Assembly: GCF_000149955.1 (NCBI RefSeq)
Contig: NC_030993.1
Location: forward strand, 2,658,650-2,722,649
Direction of reading: 5' to 3'
Length of the DNA stretch: 64,000 bases
Source of the DNA: Fusarium oxysporum f. sp. lycopersici 4287
Taxonomy: Eukaryota > Ascomycota > Sordariomycetes > Hypocreales > Nectriaceae
The notes under the pieces are model-generated. The model ran no database searches. It was given only the letters and a program-made list of their open reading frames with translations, and was not told where the DNA came from. Positions 47,176-61,229 of this stretch are shown here, one piece after another (positions within the stretch are counted from its first letter, which is position 1; each line of letters opens with the position of its first letter). The translations under genes were made by a program, and so were the position numbers.

Positions 47176-47582
47176 GACGATGCAAGCTTTGCGATAATAC
47201 TCTGTCATGAGCCAGCAGACCTCAGGTTAGTTCTCTGACACTCCAAAACTCCCATACCATGTTTTCTAACACTCCTCAGAGTCATGCTGTAAAAACCAAG
47301 CCAACATGCTTGCACGAACTGCGCACTGCTTTAGCGATGATGATATCGACTGCCGATCGAAATAAAAGGAACTCATGGGATGACGGTGCTGTGGAGTTAT
47401 GCTTTCTTCTGTTTTGGGACGGTTCGGAAAAGTACTAGACGGAATACTCAGGTCTCGGGATTATGATCTATGGGATTGGATATCAGAAGAGGAGGAAATG
47501 GTAACATAACATTGGATGGCTATAGATTTGAACGTACATATTAGTGCGTCTTTGGTCGCAGGACCAACTTAATATTGATACC

Positions 47583-48005
47583 TTACCTAGCACCTATTGA
47601 AACACGATTTGGAATATCGCATAATCGCTTGGCGTCACAGTTGTATCGGTCGACAACGGTTCGTTTGGCTTCAATAGTGCAACCGTTTTGTGGACTATTG
47701 AACCACCGGTAGAAAACGTTGTTGCATGGTGCAGCCCTACAGTATTAGCTATGAGCTATCGTGACTTCGAACCAATTCGCCGGGTTGGTTGGTGGAGATG
47801 AGTGTGGGATCTTGTGGAACCATGGTAGCCGACGATGGAAGAAGAGGCTAACTGCATATTACCCAGGGATATCCCAGATGAAGCATTTCGGCATCATACA
47901 TCTCATCTTCTCCAGCCCGTTTCAAAGCAATCATCTTAGCCCTCTCGCTTGAGAAGCAACTCGCAGCAGCAAGATCAGCAGGGCCTCCATATTGATTCTG
48001 GCAGT
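47583..48005 (-). CDS. Probable spliced small cysteine-rich protein, partial model
   Basis: Two minus-strand exons fit together: 47900-48005 and 47583-47736, joined by a 163 bp intron (GTATGA donor, CTAATAC branch, GTAG acceptor). The upstream exon begins after an ACTAAC branch site and a GGCCAG acceptor, so a further 5' exon is expected. A hydrophobic start at an ATG near 48274 (MRLLALITA) is one candidate, but its donor would be a poor GTCTGG. The two exons carry six cysteines in about 86 residues and end at a TAA at 47583. Small size and paired cysteines suggest a secreted protein, but the signal peptide is not secured. A single-exon gene from the ATG at 48027 is the alternative. Confidence 0.35.
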
Positions 48006-50435
48006 CTGGCCGTGCCATTTGGTTAGTTGGCGCAAGCTTCAAGCCATCAGGGAGAGTGGAACGACAATGACGATGGCAATAGAATTGATCGACGATGGAA
48101 TGAGAAATACGAGGGGTTTTCGAGGGAGAAGAGAGCTGAGGGTTGGCGATCGAAGGATCTGAAACCCGTTTATCCGTGGCCCGTTGGTTCCAGACGAGGT
48201 AATGAGCAGCCGTTTTCTTCTGAAGGCGTATCGTTCGCCGTGATCAAAGCTAAAAGCCTCATGCAACTGCCTAGAAATGCAAGGTCCCGTTGATCTTATT
48301 GCGTGTCGTCACTATCCAACTAAGTAAAAAGTCCGTTCTGTGGTTGTGGCTACAAGGTTGAAGTTGATATCCATATGATGTGACTTTTAGCGCGGGGGTC
48401 TGAAGATGCGGAAGCAGCCGCAGTCTAGAAGGTGCAGAGACGTCACAGACGAGACAAGACAAGATTTACAATGGAGGGGTCGCCGTTCTTATCTCTTTAT
48501 TAAGCTTGACAGCCCGTGTACATGTGCAGTAAGTTAGGTGCTTCATATCTGGGACTAATAAGAAACTGGAGGCATTTACCCCGGATTTCTGTGTGGGGGT
48601 GGAGTATCAGACGCGGGATGTTGAGTTGAAAACCCCATTTATATCAAAGGTAACCTCTTGATCCCGTGTCTGCCTCCGCTACTGCGTCTTTGGCTGATGC
48701 ATGGGATCAGATGCAGCATCCACACACTTGGAGGGTAGTATCTGTATGATATGATCGTTATCTAGATAATCTAGTGTCTGCTCAGTGCACGGATAATGAA
48801 GCATGTATCGTAGGATATTGTTGTGATCTATGGTATAGCTTCAACTTGGACTTATACCACGAGTTACAAAAGTATCCGGACTCAGTAGTCTAATATCATT
48901 CCTTACTCAAGCATAACTGCTTTTTATTTTAATGTTTAGTATCGTGACACTCGCTAGGCTTCATACATACTTAGTGGTGTGATACACGAAGTATGCAGAC
49001 CGGGCCGGTTTACTATTCCCATCCTCACCGGCCATGTTCGTAGCCGTAGGATGAAGCTATATTATGCAGCCACTGTTGTCATTAGATTACTGGTACGGTG
49101 GTTTTCGGAGCTTTAAAAGTGGATGATAATTGTTTCCGTAGCAGCTTGACATTGTACGGTGTGTCAACCATGAATGGCTTCAGTATGGTCTGACATAGCC
49201 GGCATTCTCGTACCAGCTAGACAACTACGCAAGGATCACAGTTGGCGGATCATCCAAAACAGTCGACAGCTCGACCGTTTCAGCACTATCGTCCCTTTTA
49301 GGCCAGAGTGTCTCCGAATTGTCAATGGCAACAGATCAATGAGTGAGATTGATGAGGGGCTGCTCTAGGGTGGCTGTTCAAGGGTATCATGGCGATATTT
49401 GAAGGCATTCACATAGCTATGAAGCGGTTAGATGCACAATCACTACGTCAACGCTTTCATTAAAAAGGAGAAAGCTATTATAATACAATTTATCTGGTAT
49501 AGTATTGTAGATATAATTGTATACATCGTACAGAGTGATGATATGGAAACTCCGGCTGTGAAGCTAGGTGATATCGTTTGCACATATGCTGGACAAACGT
49601 CTGTGTGGCCCGTGAGTACTTCTTTGCGGCACTTCAAACATTCATTGGCATTCTCTGTCTGTTTCTGATCATCTCATCTCCCACTTTTTCTGGTCAATGT
49701 GCACTGAACCTAATTAGCTCGGATGCAACCGATCAGAGGCACGATTTCATCTCGTTTTCGTTGGCCAATTTGCCCTTGTCACCGCCAACCACCAACTTCC
49801 AACCTCTCACAGAATCCGTCCGCCGCCTTTACAACTACCAACCTCTTGCCCTTTGAAAACTCTTTATAGAAAAATGGTAACCAGTTCATCCGCTTAACCC
49901 CTGAATCACCAACCACGAGCTAAAATGGTTCCTGATTCTACCTTTCTAACGTCTTAGCGATCCAATGGTTCTTCCCTTTCAAGACAAGCGTTGCAAGCTC
50001 CCCCCGGCTTCCGGCTGCACCACCTATTGGCTTGATTATGTGACCACGATCGTTCGAATTCTCGTCAACCAACGATGTTTACAGCACTTGCGGTGACAGC
50101 TGGCCGTGCCCTGCAAGACAGTCCCCGAATTGTTGTTCACCGCCTGAAGGAGTCTCCACGCGGCCCGCTCGCGCACCCGGGAGAGGGTTCCCCGTCTTCC
50201 CAGCCCATCCACTACGACCGATCGAGAGGTCTAAAAGTCCATGCGGTGAAGGCTTGACCATGCTTATGCTTGAAATACAAATGCAGCACCACCTCGCATG
50301 CTTCTTGACAAGAGATCTATCTCCTCAAAGGCTTCTGCTCTGCAGCCTGGAGAGCCCATGGCCACTCCAATAAATCATCTTTAATCTTACTTCCTTCAAT
50401 GACAATACCGTCCTGTTAGGGCGAGTCGCTCATGA
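48006..50435. other. Intergenic, upstream of the second P450
   Basis: It probably includes the 5' end of the cysteine-rich gene at its left edge. Beyond 48300 I see only AT-rich DNA with short frames. Sequence from about 50280 to 50435 is the promoter and leader of the P450. Confidence 0.4.
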
Positions 50436-52222
50436 ATGGCTTCCAACACCTTCATGGCGGTCCAAGAGACCATTGCTGCCCTTACCTGGCAGCAGACCGG
50501 ATGCTTGCTTGCGGGCATCTGGCTCATCTATCTCGTCCAGCTTGTGATTTGGAGACTATGGCTCAGCCCTCTGGCCCATATCCCAGGTCCCAAGCTGGCC
50601 GCATTGACTCAATACTATGAGTTCTACTACGACTTCGTCCTAGGAGGACAATACACCTACAAGATCATCGATATGCATGAACGATATGGCCCCATTGTTC
50701 GCATTAACCCCTGGGAGGTCCATGTAGGAGACCCTGAATTCTTTTCGGACCTCTACACTGGACCCAGCCGACGTCGAGACAAGTGGACATTCTACACCCA
50801 ACAGGTAAGTATCTGTGTACTCAAGATATGCAGAGATTTCAACTAAGAATCAAATAGTCCGGTGCCCCCCGTACCCGTGTTCCTCACCCAACTGCTCTCG
50901 CAGGACCCAAGACTGCGACAGAAGGCTCTCTTGCTGCCATCGACCACAGCCTTCACAAGTTGCGTCGAAGTGCGCTGAACCCTTTCTACTCGACTCAGAC
51001 TGTGCGCGAATTGCAGCCGGTTATCGAGGAGAGAGTGGAAGCTCTTCTGGGTGCGTTTCTGAATTACGCCGAGGTATCCAATGGACAGCCTCTTGATGTC
51101 ATGTATCCCTACTCGGCCTTTACCAATGGTAAGACTCATCAGTCAGTCTCCCACACAATGACAACTCTAATAATGTCCTCAGATGTCATCAATGAATACG
51201 CTTTTGCTCGAAGCGACCATCTTGTCGAGAAGCCCGATTTCGGTGCTGAAGTCACTAATGACCTTCTCATCGGTACTCACATGGGACCTTGTGTGCAGCA
51301 GCTCGACTGGGTTCTCACCCTCGTCAATGCTCTACCGGAGTCCATCTCAAACCGGTGCATGCCGGGATGGGGTGGTTTCTTGAAGATGAAGAACGACATT
51401 CTTGAACAGATTCACAGCGTCGACCCTCCTCAAAGCAGCGGCAAGTGGATGATGGATGGAGGTCACCCTACCATGCTCTCCACCAAGACTCGCTCCGTTC
51501 GTGACAAGACCGCCTCTCGCCAGACACAGGAAAGCCAGATCACTGTCCAGGGTGGCACTCTAACTACGTCGTGGGCCATGTCACTTGCCACTTTCCACCT
51601 TTTGAACCGCCCCGAGACCCTCCGCAAGCTACGCGACGAGCTCTTTGATGCTATCCCTGATGCTTACGAGACCATTCCTCTCTCAAAATTGGAGAAGCTC
51701 CCTTACCTTCGTGGAGTTGTCAAGGAAGCTCTGCGCCTTGGCATCGGAACTAGCAGCCGCCTCGCACGCGTTGCCCCCGATGAGGCTCTCGTCTACCATG
51801 ATCGCGAGAACGATGAGGAGTGGAACCTCCCTCCAGGATCCATCGTTGGCATGAGCCCTTACAAGACCGTCATGGACGAGAACATCTTCTACGACGCCCG
51901 CGGCTTCCACCCTGAGCGATGGGTGGAGGATGGAGAGCGACTTGACAAGTACCTCGACATCTTCTGCTCCGGTTCGCGCATCTGTCTTGGCATGGCTTTG
52001 GCTCACGCCGAGCTTTATCTTACACTTGCCAAACTCTTCCGCAGATGGGGAAGTGGTGGTGTTGTGTATGGCAGCGATGATGGCGATCAGCGCTTTGGAG
52101 ACGTTGGCTACCTCAGCATTTTCGAGACACGAGTTCGAGACTGCGAGATTGATGCTGACTACTTCATGCCTATTCCCTACAAGGGATCCGAGGGATTCCG
52201 CTTCGTCTTCGAAACCTACTAA
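50436..52222 (+). CDS. Cytochrome P450 (CYP58/trichodiene-oxygenase-like, 559 residues)
   Basis: Exons 50436-50804, 50858-51128 and 51183-52222; both introns (53 and 54 bp) are GTAAG...AG. The ATG at 50436 gives an N-terminal membrane anchor ([18 protein letters not shown]) and a proline-rich hinge ([12 protein letters not shown]). Signature regions: the I-helix as [19 protein letters not shown], the ExxR at 395-398 (KEALRLG), FHPERW, and the heme loop [10 protein letters not shown] with Cys481. The substrate-binding N-terminal part ([30 protein letters not shown]) is typical of the fungal family that includes trichodiene oxygenase-like enzymes. It is ER-bound and oxidises a small molecule, substrate unknown. 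No other biosynthetic gene is adjacent except a transporter 1.1 kb downstream. Confidence 0.88.
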
Positions 52223-53329
52223 GTGAAGACAAACACTTCACTACTATATCAAGGTTAGGTATCTTTGCTTTGCTCTGCTTTTGTTGCCGCTTTGGCTCTA
52301 GCCCCTGCTCTGCTTTGCGATACCCAGCACCTACTATGTCTTTCTTATGAACCCTTTGATGGAAACGAGTTTGTATGATGGAATTACGATCATGTTATGT
52401 CATGAGAAGCTATGAGTTTCATGTTTTATGTTCTTAAGATGCGGCACATACGTGCCTTTTTCTATGTCATGAGTTTACGTCTTGCATTGCTTTCCAATAG
52501 CCTTCTGGCTTTGTTTGTTACCGTGTTCTGGAGAAGAGGATGTCGATCTGAAAGCTTCGCAGTATCTGTGTTGAACATGGAAGAACAGCAAGACTTTTAC
52601 AATCAACACCAAATCTCCAAGCCAAATGAGGCGCACGTATAAGAGGTTGATCTTCTTTGTCATGATAAATACGATATATGGACTTTTAAGAATACCGAAT
52701 CCCAAAGGATCATGAGATACAGAACTGTATCTTTTTTCTTGTGTTGAAGGCCAGGAGTCGAACTGGTTGGATAGGAGAATCGGAGAAACAAATAAAAACA
52801 ACGAAAAATTACAAATATCCAATTCAAAAAGCATATTTTCTAGCTTCTTCTCAGTGTGACCCTGTAATTCGCTTCTAGTGTCGATCTATCATCTCGTATT
52901 GAAACATTCACGGCAGTTCCGTCGATGGCTCAAGGATTAGCAACCATCGAGAAATCCAATGTGGAGTTGCTCCGTCAAGAGGTTGCAGCAAAGGCCCCCT
53001 AAATTACAGGGGATATCCGCACGCCACAGACCTGAGACCATCCACATCCACTCTTCTAATGGTAGTGACGCAGCTATTTCTATTGGGCCTGGTCAAAGCA
53101 AGCAGCCACCAAACCACCACGTTGCTATTCCGAGATCAGATGCCGTCAGACCAGCAAGTGTCCACTGTCTCCTGAGCTTCTCTCTTCGGTCTTTTATTAG
53201 TTCTTTTCCCTTTTCTTCTCTTTTTATACATAATTGCTATTTCGTTTCCTTGTACATCCGTTCCATACCTCCCTCTGTCTGTCTCTGTTTACTACTTCAA
53301 ATCTATCTGTCCTCATTTAGCACCCGCCA
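52223..53329. other. Intergenic between P450 and transporter
   Basis: It holds the T-rich 3' flank of the P450 and, from about 53150, the CT-rich promoter and leader of the transporter. No other gene was seen. Confidence 0.45.
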
Positions 53330-54793
53330 ATGTCTACTTTCGATCCCGCAGCGAGGAAGCGAGTCCTCCGGGTCATTGCTGTCTCGCTACTCCTCGATCT
53401 GGTATGTAACAAGAACAATTCAGTATGGTTTCCTCGCTAATTCAAGTTCCTAGATTTCCTTCACATTCATCCTTCCCTTGTTCCCCAAGCTTCTTGAATT
53501 TTACCGCGACCGCGAAGTCCAAGAGCCAATCGGCCACGACGGACCTCAAACTCTCCTCCAGACCGTCCTCTCAGGCCTCCACCGATACAAGGCTTCTTTC
53601 TCCCGCCCGATCGAGTCGCGACATGACATTGTGCTGCTGGGCGGAGCTCTAGGCTCTCTGTTCTCGTGCGTAACCGTCAAGCAAGCCAGTAAACGTTAAG
53701 GCGCAAGCTGACAATCTTACTCTATAGACTTCTGCAAGCCATTGCATCACCTCTAATCGGCGCCCTCTCCGATCGATATGGCCGTCGCAAAGCGCTCTTG
53801 GCTTCCATGTGTGGCAACATTCTATCCGTCCTGCTCTGGGTTGCCGCCGTCGATTTCCGAACATTCATCGCTAGTCGTGTTGTTGGTGGGTTATCAGAAG
53901 GCAATGTCCAGCTCGCTACAGCAATGGCGAGTGATATCTCGGATGAGTCGTCTCGCGGTGCAACTATGGCTCTGATCGGCGCGTGCTTCTCAATCGCTTT
54001 CACCTTCGGTCCTGGACTTGGCGCGTGGCTCAGCACATTCTCGACATTTACGGCGAACCCGTTTGCAGCGGCTGCGGGTTTCAGTCTTGCGCTGATTGTT
54101 GTGGAGACAGTGTATCTATACTTCAGCTTGCCTGAGACGTTGCCATCGCTACGCGGTGCTCAGGCCAAGGACGGTCGGAAGACGAAGGCTATACCCAAGG
54201 CTATTGAGAGGACCAACTCTCACTTTCTCTTGAATGCCATTCACTTCGTCTTTCTGCTTTTCTTTTCTGGCATGGAGAGTTCTTTGTCTTTTATGACGTA
54301 CGAGCTCTTCTCGTTCACTTCCGGCAAGAATGGAAGATTACTTGGCTATGTTGGTCTTGTAGCATCTATTCTCCAGGGCGGTGTCACACGACGACTCCCA
54401 CCTCTGATGTCTGTTCGAATCGGCACACTAGCTTGCCTTGCGTCCTTCGTTCTTCTGGGACAGGTCAACACAATCGGTGGTCTGTATATCGCTGCTACAT
54501 GCCTGGCCGTTACATCCGCTACCGTCGTTACGGGTCTGAATGCACTTTCCAGCTTCGAAGCTCACGAGGATGAGCGCGGCAACAAGCTCGGCATGCTACG
54601 AAGTTGGGGCCAGCTTGGTCGAGGCCTCGGCCCTATCCTGTTCACAAGTGTGTACTGGTGGGCTGGCCGTGAGGTAGCATATGGTATGGGCGCAACAGGT
54701 ATCGCTGTTGTCGCTGCGGCGGTGTTTGGAGGGTTAAAGACGCCAAAGGGTATGAACACTCAGGGTAAGAAGGTTGAGGGCAAGGTCCGGTAA
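53330..54793 (+). CDS. MFS transporter, MFSD10/Tetran-like (449 residues)
   Basis: Exons 53330-53401, 53454-53665 and 53728-54793, with GT-AG introns of 52 and 62 bp that keep the frame. The chain has about twelve hydrophobic spans. The start RVLRVIAVSLLLDLISFTF and LPLFPKLLEFY, the VLLGGALGSLFS segment, the motif-A loop GALSDRYGRRKA (near 104-115), SRVVGGLSEGNVQLATA and the late SWGQLGRGLGPILF match the MFSD10 (tetracycline-transporter-like) family as I know it. In animals these are organic-anion carriers of the plasma or internal membranes; the fungal substrate is unknown. The short first exon is well supported, because it supplies the first half of the first span. Confidence 0.85.
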
Positions 54794-57700
54794 GGGCTGT
54801 GTGTAGACAATGGATAATTCATGCAGATGTGTATATTACGTGGATATTGGTCAAGCTGGACTTGACTGAGGTAGATAGCAGCATTCATAGATAATTGTAG
54901 CATATATCGTACGTTTGATATTTTACGCCTTGTTTCGACTTTACTTTCTCCTCGAGACTTCTACGGTGGTTGTGGTGTTGAGCAGACTTTAAGACTGAAT
55001 GCGCAGCACACTGCCTCGTGATTCGAGTCTCCCGAGACAGGATGAGCAAAAGGGTGTTCGAACCGCTTTGCGTGCAGATTAAATCAGCCAGACTTGTGCA
55101 GCAAGAAGTAGAACCCCCAAAAATGCAAAAAATACCACCCGCACCCGGATTTGCACCAGGATCCTTGGCTATCGCCTATACTGTTATAGGAGTCCAACGA
55201 GTTGACTATTACTCTATACGGGCTTTCGTTTGCTTTAACCGTTCGACCACGAAGTCTTTGGTATTGCTTGTTGGGATAGGTACTGTTGTGACGGGCTATA
55301 TACTGTTGAAAAAAAGGGGCGGTTATAGGCAGTGACGGGATGCTGCAGTTTCACAGACGGGAGCGTGCAGGGCGCTGCGCGGTAATTGGATAGAATTCGG
55401 GTGTGTAGGGCGGTGGTGATCGAGTCATCGGCGCTGTTACTGTTATTTCTCGGCTGGTGATTGAGTGATTGAGTGGTCGCATTGTATGGTCGCAGTGTCG
55501 TTGTTTCGTGGTGTTGAGAAGGCTCAAAACTGGATACGCATCAACTCTTGAGATTTGGATAGAAAGCAACTGATTTCGAGATCTGTATAATCAATTGAAC
55601 AACCAATATCTTCTGGTTAAGTAATTCGGTTTGAACCGTATTGTCCGGGATAATTTGTACGAGCTTACAATACCCAACTCATGCATGCATGTGTGACACA
55701 AGCCGGGGGATGTTGTCTTTATATGGACTTTGGAATGGCTCCGCTTGGCCGCCAGGATAGGTCAAGCTCAACAGGGAGGTGATAGCGGCACTTGACTTTC
55801 ACAATTATTACCATTGGTCATAAAGATGCACAGGCTTTCATAACAATATCTTGGTACCAGTAAAGCTTGGCTTGTATCAGGTGGTGTATCATGGTCAATT
55901 TCGTCCAAGTTACCTTGTGTTGTGAGTCTCGATGCTACCCTAAACATGACATCGAGATCATCAAAGTTCTTGACACCTCAGGTTCTCACCACCATCGCAT
56001 ATCAATAGTAGCGGTCTACAAAAGCGAAGAGGGCTTAAAAATTTCTCATCGATGAATCATGAGATGTTCTCATATGGTGCGTCCTCCACTTGAGTCTCAC
56101 GATATCTTCCGTACATAAAGTGAAGGAGAATTTCGAGACGACAGGCCTACGGCGGAGCCGATGCATCCAGCGAGGGCATATCCACTGTGGACAACCCCCT
56201 CGGATAGAGTTCTCCATAATGGCAATGTGACAACAAAAACCATATCAAGATGGAGACGATGGACAATAACCGCCGTGAATATGCACCAAAAAATAGCCCA
56301 GAAATTCTTGACATGCGTCGCAACAATCCATCAACAAGGGAGCACGGCCTCCACGGGTTCAACGAGATATCTAATGGACAAGAAAGATCCCACAACACTC
56401 AAAGGTTCTTCTTCCATTAAGCTTACAGTGATACATTTCTGCCGTCAGAGTCATCGGGGTAGCAGTTGGATGATAGTTTCAGCTGTGTCATACGGATAAA
56501 GTGTAGCGGTGCTAACTTTTGCGTTTGACAATCTGGCAATTCCTCAATGGCTCGAGATATCGGAGTGGCACTTGAAGCTGCATGAAATCGCAAGGTACCT
56601 AGGGGAGGCAAGAAAACTCAAGACCTGTGTCCTAAGTGACGAAAAGACTTAGGTAAATTTAGTATATCTCAAGAGGCCTTTAGACCAGCTGATTTTGGCA
56701 TCCTGATTCAACGTCAGAAGTTTTATTAACCCCCAGGGTCCTCATCTGGACCTCCACCAGCAGCACAACTATCCCGCGACAGATCAAGGTGAGCTGCAGC
56801 TGCGCTTCGTGTGGGCTCCACAGTGGCTGGACATGATTTTTTTGCCCCTCCTTGTGGTCTCTTGTCTGCTCTGGCGCGCTTGTTCGGTGGTTAGAAGCTA
56901 TTGATCCCAGACTCTGATGGAGGGGTTGTTGACAAGGAGGGGGAGGGGCACAACACGAGTAAACAACAGCTGGGCAACACACAGGCGCAAGACCAAGACG
57001 AGGAAATGCAACAATGAGCGGAGATTATGGTCAATGCGATTGACCATACGAATATTCTGCACATTAGTAGAAGGGATCAAATACATAATCTACCTGATGT
57101 TATGATGCCTAACTGAACTGTTGATATTCGCTTCTACCTATCTGTACTGTATTACCCCTCGAGCTTGAAAATTTTTGATATGAGACAATCAACTTCCTGT
57201 TTGACCACCTCACACATCCCAGCCAAGGCTAGATCTTCCGTGCACTGGTCGCGCAGCGGTGGTGGCAACCCACAGGCGCTAAAAGATTCAGTGGAGCATG
57301 ACGTTGATTCGTGCAGGGAGTTTGAGCCAGAAACAGACCGCGCCATAGAAGAGGGGCAATCTTGAAGCTTCCCCTCCCTTGGTGGTCGAACGCGGAAGAA
57401 AGTGAAGAGCCAACAAAGAGAGCCACGCGGGCAGGATACTCTTATCGGTGTGATAATATATGCGAGAGAATTCAGGAAGAAGATCTTAAGATTACTCAAG
57501 TGACTCACGCCGTGGTTGCGTTGGGCTGACGGACGTAAATTGAGGGGCAAAAAAAATCCTCAGATGCTGCGTTGGGCAGAACAGTCCCAGAGCCATGCTC
57601 GTCACAAGCAGGCCCCAGACAATTTTAGGACGCGCCCGCGCATCCACCACCGAAAGAGTAACCCACCGAGCCTCGACCGCCAGCATGATCGAATTTTTCT

Positions 57701-57899
57701 TCAGGCCGTAGTGAGAAATTTTCCTTTGGGCGGCGATGCGCACAAGAAAAGAATCGCAAAAATTGTGCCCCGCATGTACCCGCCTAACAGTTCGCTTGTA
57801 CCTCCATGCAGAACCAGCGCTTTTGCGATTGCTCTGCTGGAAGACAGATATTGAAAGAGGTTGAGATAGGTTATTGAGCTGCTAATAGAGCAGCTAGAG
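54794..57899. other. Intergenic, gene-poor
   Basis: No gene is supported. On the minus strand, 55127-55249 contains a TGGTCGAACGG A-box-like element, a GGTGCAAATCC B-box-like element about 90 nt later and then a T6 run, but no tRNA fold could be built. A 105-codon plus-strand frame over the same DNA ends in a hydrophobic segment and is unsupported. Frames at 56160-57550 also lack support. Confidence 0.4.
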
Positions 57900-58507
57900 G
57901 CGCTATGGTGATGTTTCTATTTCTAAATACCGTGCCTAGGTAGTACACTAGAGGACAGCAGCTTTACTGAGATTCCTCTCGGGTGCCGGGGCTTGTTCGT
58001 TCGTTGAAAATCGATGTGAGTTGCGCTGAACCTGCCAGTTTGCTCCCCCAGATATCAGCTTCAAGAGCGGCCAGCAACACCGCAAAGACTCGTCCAAATG
58101 CGCAGCAGACTGTGCAGTGTGATCTCGTGATGGCCACCGTAGATACTTGATCATGGTCATTCGACATTAACGACAAACCTCTGGTATCTCGTCCTCGTCG
58201 AGCTTCTTCTGCCCCTCCTCGTACCATTGCTGAAGTCTGACCAGGCCTTTACTCACTTGCCGTCATTATGCTTTAGAGCTTAATGATTGGCTCACACAGA
58301 CCCACCTGCTTTTTGAAAAAACCTCTGAGCTGTTAGGGCTTCCGAAGCTGGTTGCCCCGCGGCGCCGCTCCTGCCTTTCACCCCACCCCACCCCTCCTTC
58401 CTCTGGCTCGCCTTTTAAATCTCCTCCTCCCACCACTTCCCTTGGATTTTTTCTTCTCTTCCCTCCTCGTCTCGCATACCCGGTTCAAGCATCCGATCTG
58501 CGATTTT
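57900..58507 (+). promoter_or_regulatory. TEF1 promoter and first part of 5'UTR
   Basis: The sequence from about 58360 to 58500 is strongly pyrimidine-rich (CACCCCACCCCACCCCTCC; CTTTTAAATCTCCTCCTCCC), as in highly expressed fungal translation genes. It directly precedes the TEF1 leader, and no break is visible in it, so the promoter appears whole. The left boundary is arbitrary. Confidence 0.55.
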
Positions 58508-58569
58508 GTATGTGCAACCCTTCAAGGCCTTGATCAAGAACATCGACAAGATCTATTGCTTCATTGCAG
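58508..58569 (+). other. Probable 5'UTR intron of TEF1
   Basis: A GTATGT donor at 58508 and a CATTGCAG acceptor ending at 58569 bound 62 bp of typical Fusarium intron size in the TEF1 leader. Leader introns are common in fungal elongation factor genes. Inferred from signals only. Confidence 0.5.
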
Positions 58570-58696
58570 GTTTCTTTGGAGATATTCTTGATAATCGCCT
58601 GCTTTCCTCACGTTGCCTCTTCGTCCTCTGTTGACCAATGTGCTGGTTCCAGCGGAAAGGGCTGACGACCGTCCCCAATCCAGAGACCCTTCCCAA

Positions 58697-60470
<1,774 letters not shown>

Positions 60471-61229
60471 GCAACTTATTTCTGAAATGACAACCTTCAG
60501 TGGGATCTTACGACCTCGATCTCACGCCCAAGGGCTGATGTACTCGCTTCTACGACGAAATGATCATGTTGGCATGAGCACTCGGCTTTTGTCTGGGGGC
60601 ACATAATGAGAGGCAAAGAAAAAAGGCCAGGATCTCGGTTGTGTGCAAATCAAAAAAAGAATAGAGAGTCTAGAAGTGATTCGTGCAAAAGTTTCTTGTT
60701 CCTACCTATGATGCTTGTGATGTGATGTGTGACTGCTACAAATGAAGCTTCTCGTGATGTAATTTCTGCTCAATTGATTGACTTGGATTACTTGTAAGTT
60801 GAAGCAGATCCGTAGAGCTTCAGTAGCTCGTTCAGGCGGACGGTTCAGTGTGTGTGGCGATCACAGTGATGCAGTGTGCACTGTACCGTGATGTATTGTT
60901 GATGTTGTATTTTTGGTGTGTAATGATACATAATGCCCCTTTCCTCTATATATTCGTCTAATAATGATGTTACATATGATACACATGCTATTTTAGTATA
61001 CAGTATTACCCTTTCCTTTTTCTTCTGCATATCCAAAGCTGCCTCGCAATCTTTACGATTTCCTCATTTACAACGTTGCAAGTCACGACCAACATGGCGC
61101 TGTAGAGAAACAGAGGTGCAAGAGAGTGACACACAAGCCTCATGAATGATCGTCCTTGTTCGTACCCGCATTCGTACTCCTGACATCGTTTCGGTCGTAG
61201 CATGTTCAAACACTTCATTTGAGAGCGGT
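60471..61229. other. Intergenic between convergent genes
   Basis: TEF1 3'UTR sequence (T-rich, with A-rich runs near 60620-60660) followed by unremarkable AT-rich DNA up to the stop of the convergent gene. No gene is supported. Confidence 0.45.

Noticed and set aside
48027..48293. 88-codon plus-strand frame
   Set aside because: It lies opposite the better supported minus-strand exon signals and has random-looking composition.
51420..51560. Possible frameshift before the I-helix of the second P450
   Set aside because: The stretch aligns loosely with the expected variable loop, and the frame stays open with normal motifs on both sides.
55018..55335. 105-codon frame with C-terminal hydrophobic segment
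   Set aside because: It overlaps the Pol III-like signals, lacks a fungal leader, and has no recognisable family.
57152..58227. Minus-strand frames upstream of TEF1 as a divergent gene
   Set aside because: They overlap promoter-like DNA, have no leader or domain, and contain no consistent splice pattern.
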